This document shows positions 63,626-64,000 of a stretch of 64,000 nt of DNA, piece by piece. Origin of the DNA: Monocercomonoides exilis (taxonomy: Eukaryota; Preaxostyla; Oxymonadida; Polymastigidae). Every line of letters starts with the position of its first letter. The first letter of the stretch is position 1. Made by a program: the position numbers and the translations under genes. The notes under the pieces were generated by a model. It did not search any database and was not told the origin of the DNA. It worked only from the letters and a program-made list of their open reading frames with translations. Location: positions 908,501-972,500 of the forward strand of contig LSRY02000026.1 in the NCBI GenBank assembly GCA_001643675.2, in the 5' to 3' direction.

Positions 63626-64000
63626 TAGTGTTGGTTGATGTGATATAAGAAGGAGTTGAAAAGTTGAATTAGGTGAAGAGAGGTGAATAGAAAATTTGTT
63701 GTTTTCGTTGATGATATTCATATGAAATGATATGAATAAAAAAAATATGTTGGCAAATAATGATAACAAAGAGGAGAATTGCGGTTGAATTGTGATGTGA
63801 AATTAAGATAATGCATTAATATTAATTTTTACAGAAAAATTATCAAGTTAAAGCAATTTAAATGAATAATTTAGAGTAATAAAATCAAACCCTATGTTCG
63901 CTGGATATTTAACTTGATCAGAAATAATGAGTCGAATTAGCGATACGAAATTGTTCGTGTAAAACGGAGGCACTCCAGCAAACAACTCATATAGAACAAC
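51473..64000 (-). CDS. STK36: Fused/STK36-type serine/threonine kinase, partial at 5' end
   Basis: Two exons are visible on the minus strand: an upstream one from the window edge (64000) to 63891, and a 12.1-kb one from 63581 to 51473 (stop TGA), separated by a 309-nt intron. The first reads VVLYELFAGVPPFYTNNF and QVKYPANIG; the second continues EQFKSFLRGLLQKKPEKRLT and HPFVRET, the end of a Fused-family kinase domain. The start and catalytic loop are outside the window. Around 54350-53250 the C-terminal armadillo-like domain is clear: RSKTCNLVGNLFRYND, ATRKFACFAIGNAGF and TTANAAGAMGNLARHS. Human STK36 has about 1315 residues; this protein exceeds 4000, mainly through poly-Ser and Pro/Ser/Ala linkers. 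Fused kinases act in central-pair assembly of motile cilia and in cytokinesis in plants. It lies convergent to IFT38. Confidence 0.9.
61695..61810. repeat. (GAA)n tract coding poly-Ser in Fused
   Basis: About 38 uninterrupted GAA triplets on the plus strand (TTC/TCT on the coding strand), followed by GAT triplets to about 61832. Read in the Fused frame this gives more than 40 consecutive Ser. It is the longest perfect microsatellite in the window. Confidence 0.93.
63599..63624. repeat. (GT)n dinucleotide repeat in the Fused intron
   Basis: Thirteen GT units on the plus strand, so (CA)n on the coding strand, 17 nt before the acceptor AG of the last Fused intron. It sits where a branch site and pyrimidine tract are expected. 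Confidence 0.9.

Overview
The window looks like nuclear DNA of a flagellated protist. The best guess is an oxymonad (Preaxostyla, Metamonada) such as Monocercomonoides or a relative. This rests on: short spliceosomal introns (46-309 nt) in conserved eukaryotic genes; flagellar genes (IFT38/CLUAP1 and Fused kinase); very large serine-rich proteins; a beta-helix surface receptor with a kinase-like tail; DIRS retrotransposons; and all three stop codons used as stops (TAA in eIF2B delta, TAG in IFT38, TGA in Snu23 and Fused). The species assignment is from pattern memory and is not proven.

Layout. 1-6378: a broken copy (A, minus strand) of an unknown gene family, with a 4.67-kb DIRS element (1623-6291) apparently sitting in its first intron. 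7099-8922: eIF2B delta, minus strand, six exons. 9067-18249: a divergently transcribed 3060-aa Ser/Glu/Lys low-complexity protein with a C-terminal Cys cluster. 19136-21887: a degraded pogo/Tigger-like DNA transposon with a 747-bp foldback element inserted in its left terminal repeat. 22138-23694: a gene of fourteen exact 30-residue repeats. 26773-28521: copy B of the unknown family, plus strand, broken by a 242-bp MITE. 28.8-33.7 kb: a gene-poor transposon graveyard. 34000-41769: a 2589-aa secreted beta-helix receptor with one membrane span and a pseudokinase-like tail, minus strand. 44095-45968: a foldback with 777-bp arms that appear identical. 47711-48647: Snu23/ZMAT2 (six exons, minus). 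48931-50729: IFT38/CLUAP1 (four exons, plus). 51473-64000: the Fused/STK36 kinase homologue (minus, 5' end outside the window).

How genes relate. Housekeeping genes come as divergent pairs with short shared upstream regions: eIF2B delta with the giant Ser-rich gene (144 bp), and Snu23 with IFT38 (283 bp). IFT38 and Fused are convergent neighbours that both act in flagella. The most unusual signals are: (i) the inverted A/B gene pair, whose non-coding 3' flanks are near identical while the encoded proteins are strongly diverged; (ii) the 777-bp-arm palindrome; (iii) massive homopurine-homopyrimidine expansion inside coding sequence; and (iv) the receptor with an extracellular beta-helix and an apparently catalytically dead kinase-like tail. 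All identities and percentages were judged by eye.
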